This document shows, one piece after another, positions 22,301 through 33,710 of a DNA stretch of 64,000 nucleotides (within the stretch, counting starts at the first letter, position 1; each line of letters begins with the position of its first letter). Source of the stretch: Heterodera schachtii. Its lineage: Eukaryota; Nematoda; Chromadorea; Rhabditida; Heteroderidae. The notes under the pieces were generated by a model, which had not been told where the DNA came from, made no database searches, and was given only the letters and a program-made list of their open reading frames with translations. A program made the position numbers and the translations under genes. The stretch covers positions 1 through 64,000 of the forward strand of contig SIJG01000060.1 of NCBI GenBank assembly GCA_023374025.1, read 5' to 3'.

Positions 22301-24376
22301 TTGCAGAATTTTCTCAGATAATATGTACGGCATTAATTAAAAAATATATTTGTTCACGTCAAATTATTTAGCCTTTTACAATATTTATCTTTATTTTTAA
22401 AATTTGTTGTTGTATTTATTTTAAAAAAGTATTATAATGACAAATTACGGATAAGTTCCAAGCCATTCATTTGCTGCTCAAAATTTACAATACTTAGTAA
22501 TAGATTAATTTTTTTGTAAAATTTTTTCAACATTTTTTATAAAGACAATAAATGAGAGTTTTGCATTTTTTAATTGATAAATCTGATGTTATCTTAATTT
22601 TATTAAAAGAATATTGTTTTGATATAATTCAAGAAAAATCAGTAAAAATATAGCAAAATTAATATTTATTGTCATTGAAATGATTTTATCAAGGAATTAA
22701 ATTAAATAAATGTATTTTAAAAGGTAATTTTTAAATGATCTAATGATCGTGAGACAATTTCGTTAAACTCAAATTTATGGAACTAATAAATTCTAAGAAT
22801 TAATAAAATCAGTAGTAGATATATACATTTCACTTTATTTTGACTTTTATTTTCCTAAAAAATATCAAAATATGCCATTTTGGAATTTTAAATTTATAGA
22901 TTAAGTACTTTGAAATAATTAGTATATGTTTTAAGTGATGATAATATTATGCTTGTGCATTTTGTTGTTATTAAATAATGTACCTTATAAATTTATAGAT
23001 ATCCTCACTTTTGCATGCATTTTGAACCATAATTTCAACTATTATTTCATGTTAATCTTCTTTATTTTATTGGGCGATATTTTTTTTATAGTTTCAAAGG
23101 CTTAATAAATTTTATTAAGAATTATTTACGCATTTTAATTAATTTAACAAAACACTAAAATTGTTTAAATAAATGAATTTCATCATATCAATACGTATCT
23201 TCAATAGAAATATTGCCGATAAATTATATGACCAAAAAATAAATAGCAACCTTTTAATTACCTAATTAATGATAATTAGTTTGCAGCTATATATGCAAAA
23301 CTCATGTATAACAAACATTCAATTAATGAAATTTGCTTTTTTATTTGTTTTTTAATGCACTTTTTCCTTATGTCAATGGTAAACAATTATTATTTTTAAC
23401 ATTGGTCGTATTTACAAGTGATGTGTTAATTCATTTAACTAGGTAAATTTTAATTGTTACTTAAGAAAATTCTAATTTTTTATTATCTATTCTAAATCTT
23501 GTTGATCAATTTTCCGTATTTAGTCTTAAGAAAGCTTCCAGCTTCTTATAAGATAGAAGGTAATAACGTTTTTAAATGCTTGTTTCCTAATAATTTAGAT
23601 AAAGTATATTATGCGTATTGTTATAATCTTGTTTGGTTTTAATATTTTTAATCAACTTAAAACTCTAAATTTTTTTAATGTTTTTTAAATGAAAACGTAA
23701 AATTTGATAATTATTTTTGCAATATTATAAAATTGTGAAAGTGCATAATATTGTTGGGCAATTTATATCTTTAAATTTTATACAAAATCATTTTTAAAAA
23801 ATTATAAGCTGTCTTATTTTGTTATGTTGTGATAATTTATCTCCATATTAATTTAATATAAAATCTTTATTTTCAATCAACATTAGTCGCTTTTTATAAA
23901 TTTAAATGATTTGTAGTTCATATGTTTATTTTTATAAATTAAATAATTAATTCTTTAATTTCCAATGGACTGCAGAAAATGACAAAAAGTGCTATCGTAA
24001 TTTATTCATATTATTTTATAAATATTATATTGCTTGATTAAATTAAATATAAATTTTTGTACTAGAATAATCATCCTAATTTATACCGATTCAAAAATTT
24101 GACCTATAGTATACAAATGCAATAAGTTTTAATAAAAAATATTCAATTTAAACATAACAACTTTTTAGATTTTCAATTTAGTAATTTTTAATTCTTTGTT
24201 CATTAATGATGAAAAAAATGAAAAACAATAAGAATTATAAATTTATCTTAGCTGTTTTTGAATTTATAGTAATAATATAATTTAAAATATCTAATAATTG
24301 TATATGGTTTTTTATAGATTTTATCAATTCCATATTTATTTTGAAATATAAATTATGGGTAGTAATTATATATTTA

Positions 24377-24520
24377 TTTATTTTTGCCTTATTTGAATTA
24401 TTTTTTATTAATGAGATTCTGGGCGATCAGATTAGTCTTGCGAAAATTTTCGATATAGTTAAATTTGAATAATTTATTTTTTCAAGATTTAATTCTGCAA
24501 CTTTTTTCAACAATACAGAT
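24377..24520 (+). repeat. Dispersed repeat copy A (most diverged)
   Basis: Shares TTTTTGCCTTATTTGAATTA, then GGGCGATC and TTGCGAAA, then TAATTCTGCAACTT with copies at 27412 and 41511. It is non-coding and T-rich. Confidence 0.6.
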
Positions 24521-25890
24521 TAAATTTTCACGATATTTGATTTTTTGTTTGACTTTTTTATATAATACATAATGCAAAAAAAAAAATTCCGTAATCCTTT
24601 AGTTCTGGTGTTTATAAACATAAAAATATATATTTGTTTAAATTCCTTTAACCATCATTCTGATAAATTTATTGCTAACTAATGAAAAAGAATAAGTGCT
24701 CAAAATACACCAAAGAGAATAAAAACATCTTTTTTATTTTTACAATTTTTATTTTTTCATTCTGCTATAAAAACAGTTTTTTACATTAAACAAATTTTAA
24801 TTCGTAATTTAAATATAATTACAATTTTTAATTGATTGATAAATATAATTTGTAATATCAGGACGAAAAATTAATAAAAAATAATAATAAAGAAAATTAG
24901 TAATTTTTATTGAAAGGCAAAAATATATGAATAATTTTAATATGAATCTAAATAAAAATTTTAATTGAATTCAATTTTAAAGAAATAAAAAAATCTAGTA
25001 ATTTAAAACCAAAACACATTTAAAATAATAATGAAAATTATTTAATTGATGGTCAAAACTAAATTTAATGATTTGTTATTAAACATATTTAAGAGAAAAT
25101 CTCATCTACAAAGTAAATAATTTTTTTGATTATTAGCTATTTTAATAAAATTTATTGTTTTAAAAATTTTGTATGTATTGAGCTAAATTATTGACTTACT
25201 TTCTAATTATTTTTCAAATAAATTGTTCAAGTTTATAGTGTTATTTTTATGTGGTATTACACAATAATTTATAAAAAATTGAATATATTGTAAATCTATA
25301 AAAAAAGTTTATTTTTTAAATTTTTATTATTTTCTTGTTGGGTTCTCATTTTTCAGATAATTTTTGCCGGTCCATTTATTATTTATATATAATTTTACTG
25401 TTTAAATATTGTTATTTTATCGTTTTGACCAGCAATGTTTGTTTTTAATATTTTTGCTTTTAATTTAATTATTTAATAACAACACATACTTAGATTATTT
25501 CTTTCAATTAAGTTGGAGATTCAAAATATCTTTATAGTAATTTTTTTATACATGTAAATCATTTTTTTCCTTTCAGTTTATTTGTTATCAAAAATCAAAA
25601 CGGAAATAAGAAGTATCGAGAAAATATTTTTACAATTCATTTATATTTTTTATTCTAATTAAGAGCGAACAAAATATTTGAAAACTATTATTAATTTCAT
25701 TGAATAAAAATATATTGACTTCTTCGAGATTTTTTTCGGTTTAATTAAGAACAGTAAGAAATTGATAATAAAATGCCCTGCTTAATTTATTTACAACACA
25801 TTCACTTCCATTAATTGTAATCATTTTTGTTATTCAATATTTTAAAATTTGTACAATTAGTGTATAATATTTTAAATATTCAATTCTTTT

Positions 25891-25936
25891 ATTCTTATAA
25901 AGTGAATCCGTGACTTTTATTTAATTTTCCATTTGA
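25891..25936 (+). repeat. Direct repeat, copy 1
   Basis: ATTCTTATAAAGTGAATCCG followed by TGACTTTTATTTAATTTTCC recurs at 26759-26802 with one change (CCG to GCG). Confidence 0.8.
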
Positions 25937-26758
25937 AAGATTTGAAAAACATTTTAAATTATATTACTTATTTGTGGAAAGCAATAAATGTCAGGTAAAG
26001 TAAATTAGGACTTTATAATTTTTGGAAAAATTTTATAAGAATTTTTTGAAATCATTTCATACCATAAAAAAGATTTAAACATAATAACTCGGATCAACAA
26101 TAGATTAAAATTTACAGCTATTGACAATTACAATTCATCTTCAATATTAAATTAATTTTATTCCTCATTGTGTAAAAATTCTTCACTAATTTGTTTAAGT
26201 AAATGAAATGTTAAATTCAATAATAAATATATATAATATAAATGGTACTTATTTAGTTAATTTTTTTTATTTATTGTTTGTTATATGGTTGATATTTTAA
26301 TTTACAAATTAAATATGATTTGAATAATTAAATTACATATATCTTCGATTTGCATTCTCGTACTTATTTTATATAGCTCACTCAATAACTTATGTTTCGT
26401 TTTATAATTTCGTCCATTTGATCATTCAGTTTATTTTTATTTAAAATTATTTTTTTTACAAATTATTGTCGCAATCGATCGAGAACAATAGTTTCGATCT
26501 TTTGAATTTTGAAAAATCTTTAATTATTTTATTATTAACTTATCAAAATAAACTGCTTTGTTTCAAATTTATATTTTTAATATATTTATATTCTATGTTT
26601 ATAATACCATAAAATTATATTTTTCTGTATTTTCATAATATAAATGTTTAAAATGGATCTTTTATAATTTTATCAGATTTAGATCCTCAAAATCATTATC
26701 TTGACGCATCATTAAATATTTTGAAAGAAAACTCAGTAAGATTTGAAAAGGAAATTTT

Positions 26759-26802
26759 ATTCTTATAAAGTGAATGCGTGACTTTTATTTAATTTTCCAT
26801 TT
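26759..26802 (+). repeat. Direct repeat, copy 2
   Basis: Near-identical to 25891-25936, 868 bp downstream and in the same orientation. Confidence 0.8.
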
Positions 26803-27411
26803 TAAATTAATCTTTTAAATTTAAAATTTCTTTAATCACTTTATTTGGTCCATTTTAATTATAATATTTGTTTTGCACATTACTAAAAAAGTCCGCCCGG
26901 ATTTTGTAGAATAGCGCTCAAGAAAATCAAGAAAATTCCACATTGAAATTTTTATTTATATTTGACATTAATTTGATTGAATTTATAATATATGTATATA
27001 TGAATATATAAACTTATTTTATTTTTGAATTAATAACTTTTTTTATATTTTGATTTCGAAATATATTTATTTTCATTACTAAATAATTTGAATAGTTGTC
27101 CTTTTATGGATTTTAATATTTAAATTTATATTATTTTTAAATAAATCTGAAGTTTTCTCAATTTTTTAAACATTTATCACCATTTAATTATTGTTTCAAT
27201 AATTTATTTTAAATTTCAATTTAAATATCGGCAGTAATATTATATTATAAATTTCTTCAATTCTATGAACAAACTAACCCGAATGCTTTAGTTTTTAAAG
27301 TATTAATGGTGATTCTTTAAACATTTTTCATTTAAACATTTTTCATTTAACTTCTAGATTCGTCGGGATTTTCAATTGGCAGTCCAAATATTTTCTAGTA
27401 AAATTATTTGT

Positions 27412-27720
27412 CTTTGTATTTTTGCCTTATTTGAATTATTTTTATAATTGGGCGATCGATTATTTTTGCGAAAGCTTTTTTGATATAAATTTGAATTTAA
27501 AGAATTAAATCTTTTAATAATTATTTCTGCAAAACTTTATTCAAGTTGAGCATTTTAAATTTTTTATTGTTATTATAAAATTCTTGGATTTTTTGAATAA
27601 AAGATATCTTGTTTAATCATTGCTTTTATTTTAAATTGATATATTTCAGTTGTCACCAATATTTAATTTTTGATATTTTCTTTTATCATCTTACTGTTAA
27701 TTAATTATTTTATTGCATAA
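27412..27720 (+). repeat. Dispersed repeat copy B
   Basis: About 310 bp, clearly homologous to 41511-41840. Shared landmarks in order are GGGCGATCG, TTATTTTTGC, TTCAAGTTGAGCATTTTA and CAATATTTAATTTTTG. I see no coding capacity. The family is unidentified. Confidence 0.75.
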
Positions 27721-28028
27721 CTAAAATGTACAATTTAAATATTATTTAAAAAACAGAATTTTTAAAAATATTTAACGAAATATCTTAGAATATTAGTTAT
27801 ACAATGCAAAAAATAGTCAATATAAGTATATTATTTATTTTTTGTTGTTTTTTAATTTTATTGTACTGTGTTATAATTTTATCCATAGAAACTAATTAAT
27901 TTAAATTTAACTTTGTATTTTCATAAATAATTATTTAATTTTATTATAAGAACTTACCTTGCACTCTAAAAACCCTTTTTCACGATTCATTATGTTCTTA
28001 TTTTATTATCATTTTTGTTTAAATTTAC

Positions 28029-28080
28029 TAGTGCACGGTTGGGATCGGTCAAGACCAGGCCGGTTTCGCGATTGTTGGCA
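28029..28080. other. Isolated GC-rich islet with hairpin
   Basis: TAGTGCACGGTTGGGATCGG and the following 30 bp are strikingly GC-rich for this region. They contain GGTCAAGACC, a short self-complementary unit. A TAG-started, GG-repeat-rich sequence resembles a hAT-type end, but there is no matching second end. Confidence 0.35.
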
Positions 28081-29303
28081 AAAAAGTTAATTTTGCGGTA
28101 ATTAATCCATTATTTTATTTAATTTTTAATATAAATATCAATTTTATTACCAATACATTATCAAACACATATTTATTTAAAATGAATTAACTAAGTATTA
28201 AAATGATTGAAATTTATAATGCCTTTTTTATCGATTTAAATATTCGTTTTATTATCATAGACATTTATATAAATTTATGTATAATATTATCATTCATTAA
28301 AAATTTATTATTAAATAAATTTTTGCAGTTTTTTTCTGTGTAGAGTATTAGTTTCATATTCATTTATGCTTCTGCGCCAATTAAAAATTATCCGATTTGT
28401 TTTTCTTTAAAAAAAAAAGTTAATTTTAATTAATTTACTTCAATTGTACATATTTTTAGATAATATTAAATCTAAAATTTAACATGTATTTTTATGCTTT
28501 ATTGCTACTTTCACTTTTAGATTTAAAAAAAATTAAATCAACTATTATAAAGAAGTTCGAATTACGGAACACGAATTTAACCAATTCAATCATTGATGTT
28601 TTATCCCAGAATATTTTTTTCCATCTTACTTGTATTTTTTTATTATTAATTTAAGGTTTTTTTATTTTCGGTAATAAATTGAATAACGATTTTATATTTT
28701 ATGAGCATTTCATTGAAAAATTATCTCTTTATTTTTAATTTCTCGCGCCTGTATGTATTTTTTTGATTGCAAATTAATATTAATCAAAATTTTATTTGGT
28801 TATTAAAATGAACTATTTGCTAAACACTGCAATGGATTTTTAATCGAAAATTCACCCTTTTTAAAAATGGTTTTAATTATTTATAAATTTGGTTAGGAAA
28901 TAATCATAAACTCCAGTTATAATTTTGTTCAATAATGTATTATGAATTCTCTTGTATTTTTGTATTAATGATAAATATCTGATAAAATTCTGAAGTTTAG
29001 GTTTTATATCTATATTAAGATTTTCACATTACAATAGTTGTATGTACAATTTTGATTTATATAAAATAGATTGCATTTTATTTTACATAAAAAGGACGAC
29101 TTTTATTGACAATTAAATTTATATGACCATATATTCTTATTGTCCTTACTTACTCTATTAGCAAAAAACATGTAATTTTTTATAGATGCCTTTTCACAAT
29201 TATTTATAGTTTTATTTTTATTATTAAAATTTATTTATTTATTTAGCGATATAATGAATTCCATTAAGCATCAATTTTTTTATTTGAAATGATATCTAAA
29301 AAT

Positions 29304-29395
29304 ATGTGTCTGACTGGGAATGGTCAGACACAACAAATAAACACAAATGGAAATAAATCAAATTAAATAAATGTCTCTCGGGTCCCACCCGAACA
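29304..29395 (-). repeat. Truncated 3' LTR of element 2 (92 bp)
   Basis: Matches 33947-34038 of the intact LTR with one difference seen (ATAAACACAAATG versus ATAAACATAAATG). Only the first 92 bases of the LTR (minus sense) remain; homology stops abruptly at ATGTGTCTG. The rest of the LTR and the original flank were removed by a deletion or rearrangement. Confidence 0.88.
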
Positions 29396-29407
29396 CCTCC
29401 CCCTTTT
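29396..29407 (-). other. Polypurine tract of element 2
   Basis: The plus strand reads CCTCCCCCTTTT, so the minus strand is AAAAGGGGGAGG directly upstream of the 3' LTR. Confidence 0.8.
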
Positions 29408-29427
29408 GGCTCGTCCGGTGATCCTGA

Positions 29428-30492
29428 TCAGCTGGGCGAGTAGCGGTCGGGTGCACGGCGTTGGCGATGCGGATACCGGCGCTGATTTCGGTCCGCGATC
29501 AGTGGCGATCGCACAATGCCTTGGTCTTCGAGTCCATTGCCTTCTTGTTGATCTGCCGGCGGGGCTGCTCCTGGCACCTCATTAGCCTGCGCAGGTGGCA
29601 ATGGCAATGCAAAGGCATCCTTCAAGATCGCCAATGCTTCATCGCCATTGTTCAAATTTTGTCGGTTCCTCAGCTGATTCGTATGGAATCGCGACTTTGA
29701 TCCGTCCATGAATTTCACTTCAAATATGACGCCAGAGCATCCCTTGATGACTCCGGGTCTCCAATTTTTAGAAGATCGATGCCTCGCAAAGATCTTATCA
29801 CCAATTTCAAATTTCCGTGATTTGGTGCCAAATCGTTTGTTGAATCTCTCTTCCATCGCCAAATCCCTGATCAGTGGTCGAAATGGCGGCGGCTTCAACA
29901 AATCAAATGTAGTCCTGGGCTTTCGTCCGAGCATCATTTTAGCTGGGGACACCGAATTTGGAAGCGAATCGTTGGGAGTTGTTCTGTAGGTGATCAGAAA
30001 TGTTTCCATGATCTCCAGATTTGGCATTCCTTCCCCTTTCAATTTTCGGAAAGCCCTCTTAAATGTATCTACAAATCTTTCTGCCTGCCCATTTGACATT
30101 GGATTGTAGGGCGCAGAAAAGAGATGGGCGATGCCGTTGGCTGCAGTGAATTTGGCAAATTCTGAACTCGAAAACTGAGTTCCATTATCTGAAACAATCG
30201 TTTCAGGAATGCCGTGGCGCGTGAACAAATATCTTAATTTGTCAATTGTTGCCGTGGCCGAAGATGTTGTCATTTCAAATACTTCGGGGTATTTTGAAAA
30301 TGAGTCCACCACAATTAGGAACATTTCCATAAAACGGCCCGGCATAGTCGATGTGAATTCTTTGCCAGGGCTCGGTTGACTTCGGCCACGAATGGAGGTT
30401 CGATTTGACGGGCGCCTTTGCAGCTGCTTGGCACAGCTCACAATTTTGCACAAATTCTTCAATGTTTTGGTCCATCTTTGGCCAAAATACAT
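29428..30492 (-). CDS. Integrase core and C-terminus of element 2
   Basis: The 354-codon frame continues the integrase begun in the frame ending at 30275. Visible are VVDSFSKYPEV, the second catalytic aspartate D102 in VSDNGTQF and the glutamate E138 in SNGQAERF, giving the D,D-35-E spacing. A C-terminal segment follows (FEIGDKIFARH, WRPGVIKG, RFHTNQL) with a Pro/Ala/Gln-rich tail ending just before the polypurine tract. The first about 50 residues are the upstream integrase read out of frame; the true join is near 30330, beside a TTTT run. The frame has no independent start. It would be the last part of Gag-Pol in an intact element. Confidence 0.85.
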   Translation of the reverse strand: MYFGQRWTKTLKNLCKIVSCAKQLQRRPSNRTSIRGRSQPSPGKEFTSTMPGRFMEMFLIVVDSFSKYPEVFEMTTSSATATIDKLRYLFTRHGIPETIVSDNGTQFSSSEFAKFTAANGIAHLFSAPYNPMSNGQAERFVDTFKRAFRKLKGEGMPNLEIMETFLITYRTTPNDSLPNSVSPAKMMLGRKPRTTFDLLKPPPFRPLIRDLAMEERFNKRFGTKSRKFEIGDKIFARHRSSKNWRPGVIKGCSGVIFEVKFMDGSKSRFHTNQLRNRQNLNNGDEALAILKDAFALPLPPAQANEVPGAAPPADQQEGNGLEDQGIVRSPLIADRNQRRYPHRQRRAPDRYSPS

Positions 30493-31765
30493 ACTGACGC
30501 GCCAATTGCTTCATTCTCTTCATTCCGGGATGGCGTTTATGAAAGAGGTGAAGAATTTTGCGCTGGAAAATCTTCGGAATCACCACTCTTTCGCCATACA
30601 TCAAACAATCCTTGAGGATTGACAAATCAGCCATCCGTCGGTGAAACAATCTGACAATTTCTTCTTCTTTGCCCAAATCTTTATCGTTTGGCCAGCCTTT
30701 TTGGACGAATTCAACGACTTTTTTCAACAAAGCGTCGTTTTTGGTGGCCAAAACCAAATCATGAAATTTTATCGGCAAATTTTTGGTGGCCAATTTCAGA
30801 AGATCTTCCATTTCCGACTCTTCTGTGACGGAAGCGATCACTCGCTCATCTTCGTCGTCGGATCCTTTCGCGATCAATCTTGAAAGGGCATCCGCGTGGC
30901 CAAAATCTTTGGTGTTCAAATATTCGATTTCAAAATCGTAGGCCAATAAAATCAGCGACCAACGAATCAATCGATTGGCGCTACACTGCCTGATCCCCTT
31001 TTTGTTTCCAAAAATGGCCAGGAGTGGTTTATGGTCCGTTTGAAGGACAAATTTACGGCCATAAATCATTTTATGAAATTTTTGCACCGCAAAAATTAAT
31101 GCCAATCCTTCCTTCTCAATCTGGGCATAATTTTTCTCCGCAGCATTGAGGGATTTGGATGCGTGTGCAATGGCCTTGATCGTTCCGTCCGGGAAACGAT
31201 GTGCAATAACTGCTCCGATCCCGTGTTCAGAAGCATCGGCCGAAACGATAATCTCCAACTTTGGGTCATAATGAGTCAGTAGCAAATTTGAAGTCAGAAT
31301 CTCCTTCAATTTTTCAAATGCTTTACGGCAATTTTCGGTCCAAATCCATTCTGCGTCCTTTTTCAGCAGGTCGTCCAGCGGTTTTCTCACGAACCGCATG
31401 TTTTGCACAAATTGCTGGTAATGGTTCACCATTCCCAGAAATGAACGCAATGTAGAAATGTTCGTTGGCGCAGGCATTTCCGTGATTGCCTTAATCTTTG
31501 CCTGGTCCGGCCTGCGTCCATTTTTGGTGATGACGAATCCGAGGTACTTAATTTTCTCCTGGAAAAATGAGCACTTCGTCATTTTGACACGAAATCCGTA
31601 GGACTGCAGCCGGCTGAACACATCTTTCAAATGTTGAATGTGATCAGCGAATGATCGGCTGGCGACGATAATATCGTCCAAATAAGCCGTGGCAAAGTTT
31701 AAGCCTGCGAGCATTTTGTCCATAATAGACTGAAAATGCTTGGCGCCGATTTTGCTGGTAGTCAA
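30275..31765 (-). pseudogene. RT C-terminal half, RNase H and integrase N-terminus of element 2
   Basis: This 496-codon frame starts inside RT just after the deletion. The YLDD catalytic box is at residues 28-31, followed by KYLGFVI and LRSFLGMVNHYQQF of the thumb/connection. RNase H follows (SADASEHGIGAVIAH, YAQIEKEGLALIF, QTDHKPLLAIFG, FGHADALSRL). Next is the integrase HHCC zinc domain (LFHKRHPG...CELC) and the first catalytic aspartate in HIDYAGPF. The frame then runs out of register and stops at 30275, and the integrase core continues in the overlapping frame at 30492-29428. The first ATG-like codon is not a biological start. The RT region upstream of YLDD that carries the first catalytic Asp is missing, so this copy cannot make active RT. 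Confidence 0.88.
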
Positions 31766-32330
31766 TCAATGCATCATTCAACCCCGTTGAATAGTCGATG
31801 CAAAGGTGGGCATTCCCATCCGCCTTTTTCACCACCAAAATGGGTGCGGCCCAATCCAAATGTTCGACTTTTCGAATAATTTCGAGGCCTTCTAGCCGGT
31901 CCAATTCACGTTCGATGACGTCTTTTGAATGATGTGGCACCGGTCTGGCCTTTCGGTAAATTGGCGCGACTCCTTCCTTCAGTTTGAGTTGTGCCTTCTC
32001 TTTGATGCAATGGCCAAGTGCATCTTCGAAAACAGTCGAGAATTCTTTCATTAATTCCGAAATGTGCTTCTCAATTTGATCGGTGGCTCTGCATGAATTG
32101 ATCCCATGTTCGCTGATCCGCAGCTTAATGCCATCCAATAACCCAAATTTGTCCATTGTTTGGCGGCTCAACAAATTTAGCGATCCACGTTTGGCCACGT
32201 AAAACGGTTCATTTTCGATCAATATTCCACCAAATTCAAATGTGCCGTGGCCTTTCCCGATGAATCGAATCGGTGTTCCATCGAAAGCTCTTCCAATTTC
32301 AGTGCACTTTTCGATCGGTGGGCTCCCAGC
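31644..32330 (-). pseudogene. Protease-RT linker and RT N-terminus of element 2
   Basis: In frame with the gag/protease segment but separated from it by the TAG at 32333-32331. It includes a linker (from AGSPPIEK to LLSRQTMDKFGLL), then Gypsy RT entry motifs (ARPVPHHSKDVIERELDRL, DWAAPILVVKKADG, LCIDYSTGLNDALI). After about 31755 the frame no longer matches RT, and the remaining residues to 31644 are out-of-register reading of the next segment. About 60 family residues spanning the first catalytic Asp are absent between here and YLDD. Confidence 0.82.
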
Positions 32331-33164
32331 CTACACATGTGAGTCAACATCAATGACGTTCACATCCGATCCAGTGTCTAGTGCAAACTGAATCGGCTTT
32401 TTGTTGAACCGAATTTTGGTTTTCAGCGAATCGGTGTCATTTTTCGGATTTACCATTCCGATTTGCAAATGACCAATTCTTTTGTTGCCAAAACTTTTGC
32501 CTTTGTTCTTCAACCGCCATTGCTGCACACTGTCACATTGCACTCCAATGTGACCTGTGAATTTGCACTTTCGGCATTTTGCTTCGATGAATCGGCATTC
32601 GCTGCCCCAATGATCGGTTTCTCCACATCGCCAGCAATTCTTATTTGCCTGCCGCTTCTCTGGCACTTTGGCAGATTGCACTTTCGGCGAATTTTGCTTT
32701 GGCACCCGATTCAGCGCGTTCACATTCCTCCAATTTGTTGGTGCCTCAATGGCCTTTGCCTCCACAATTGTTGCCTGGAAATTAATCAGGTCTTCAACGA
32801 CTCCGTCGTATAAAATGTTCGTTCCGTCCGTTGAAAGCTTCGCCAAAATCCTTTGACGAAGTGCCGAGTCGCTGTGCGACTTTAATGCAGTTAACAGCAT
32901 TAGGCAATTGAATTGCTCTTTGTTCAATTCACTGAACTTAAAATCGGCGAGCAATTTTCGGTGCCTGTTGATAAAGCTGCGAAAATCTTCGCCTTCACTT
33001 CTAACCGCTTTCAAGCACTCATATCGATCAATGAAGACCGATTGCAGACGCGCAAATAACTTTTCCATTCTTTGCACTGTCGCATCAAAATTAAAATCAG
33101 TCACTGCTGACGGCAGCACCGAACGGCTGTACTCACTGAACGCTGCTTCACTAAGCTTGTTCAT
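32331..33164 (-). CDS. Gag C-terminal part, zinc knuckles and protease of element 2
   Basis: 277 codons. The first about 160 residues are a helical Gag capsid-like region (YECLKAVRSEGEDFRSFINR). Two CCHC zinc knuckles follow: CWRCGETDHWGSEC and CRKCKFTGHIGVQC, both C-x2-C-x4-H-x4-C, which bind the genomic RNA in nucleocapsid. At the end is the retropepsin active site in FALDTGSDVNVI, with the DTG triad intact. A TAG (32333-32331) stops the frame a few residues later, although homologous coding continues in the same frame. The stop may be a simple Trp-codon nonsense change; programmed readthrough cannot be excluded but nothing supports it. The ATG at 33164 is internal to gag. Confidence 0.87.
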   Translation of the reverse strand: MNKLSEAAFSEYSRSVLPSAVTDFNFDATVQRMEKLFARLQSVFIDRYECLKAVRSEGEDFRSFINRHRKLLADFKFSELNKEQFNCLMLLTALKSHSDSALRQRILAKLSTDGTNILYDGVVEDLINFQATIVEAKAIEAPTNWRNVNALNRVPKQNSPKVQSAKVPEKRQANKNCWRCGETDHWGSECRFIEAKCRKCKFTGHIGVQCDSVQQWRLKNKGKSFGNKRIGHLQIGMVNPKNDTDSLKTKIRFNKKPIQFALDTGSDVNVIDVDSHV

Positions 33165-33427
33165 GAGCGCCTTAACCTTGATTCCGTCGGCGGCATTCGG
33201 CGCGGCACAGTCAAGTGCAAATTTGAAGCGCGAGATCCATTCTGATACTCGGCTTTTATCATCATTCTGCTAAAAGCCATGATGTCGGGAAGTGCCGGAA
33301 TTGTTGTAGGCGCAATTGCTTGTCCAGCCAAATTCTGCGTTTGATGTGTCAGCAATTGCTGAACCAATTGTTGCTGTTGCGCCAATGTGTCCATCAATTG
33401 TTGAATTGTCGCATTTTGGTTTGCCAT
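33161..33427 (-). CDS. Gag N-terminus of element 2, frame slip near its end
   Basis: The first ATG after the leader opens an 88-codon frame beginning MANQNATIQQLMDTL, with a Gln-rich amphipathic stretch (QQQQLVQQLL) that suggests a coiled coil. From about 33245 the family-like continuation (SEWISRFKFALD) is in another frame, so the last 25-30 residues here are out of register. This is the best candidate for the authentic Gag start of the element. Confidence 0.75.
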   Translation of the reverse strand: MANQNATIQQLMDTLAQQQQLVQQLLTHQTQNLAGQAIAPTTIPALPDIMAFSRMMIKAEYQNGSRASNLHLTVPRRMPPTESRLRRS

Positions 33428-33689
33428 TTTTCGTTGAAAACCCGCTCCTGGCGGAACCGCAACCGCCTGGGTTTATTGGTTTTTGGGTCGAATAAAACCG
33501 CTCCTGGCGGAAACCGCAACCTTTTGGTATCTAGGTTTTTTTTGTAGAAATTTCACAATTAACCGCGCCTGGCGGATTAATCGGATCGACGAATTTGGCT
33601 TCTGTTGAAAATATGCCTCCTGGCCGACCTTTTTGCAGACAAATTCAATAAATTGCACTCAGCAATTTATCCAAATAGGCGTTGAGCTC
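33428..33689 (-). other. 5' leader of element 2 with repeated mini-hairpins
   Basis: Between the primer-binding site and gag. On the plus strand CCGCTCCTGGCGG occurs at about 33442 and 33498, CCGCGCCTGGCGG at about 33563, and a decayed CCTCCTGGCCG at about 33616. The first three fold as CCGC/GCGG stems with a 5-nt loop. Conserved hairpins in this position suggest RNA packaging or dimerisation signals, but this is inference only. Confidence 0.6.
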
Positions 33690-33707
33690 AAATGTAGGGC
33701 GTCGCCA
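33690..33707 (-). other. Primer-binding site of element 2
   Basis: The minus strand reads TGGCGACGCCCTACATTT, starting 3 bases after the 5' LTR. It has the TGG start expected for pairing with a tRNA CCA end. It differs from the site in element 1. Confidence 0.75.
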
Positions 33708-33710
33708 ATT

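Larger units (their letters stand above)
18319..29303. other. 11-kb AT-rich desert
   Basis: No frame of more than about 60 codons and no RNA gene that I can support. Small structured items are a mariner-like end at 19234, two copies of a dispersed repeat (24377 and 27412), a 45-bp direct repeat (25891 and 26759) and a GC islet at 28029. From about 21.2 kb onward the plus strand is persistently T-rich. Confidence 0.7.

Noticed and set aside
29461..33547. Plus-strand frames across element 2
   Set aside because: Antisense shadows of the minus-strand gag-pol sequence.
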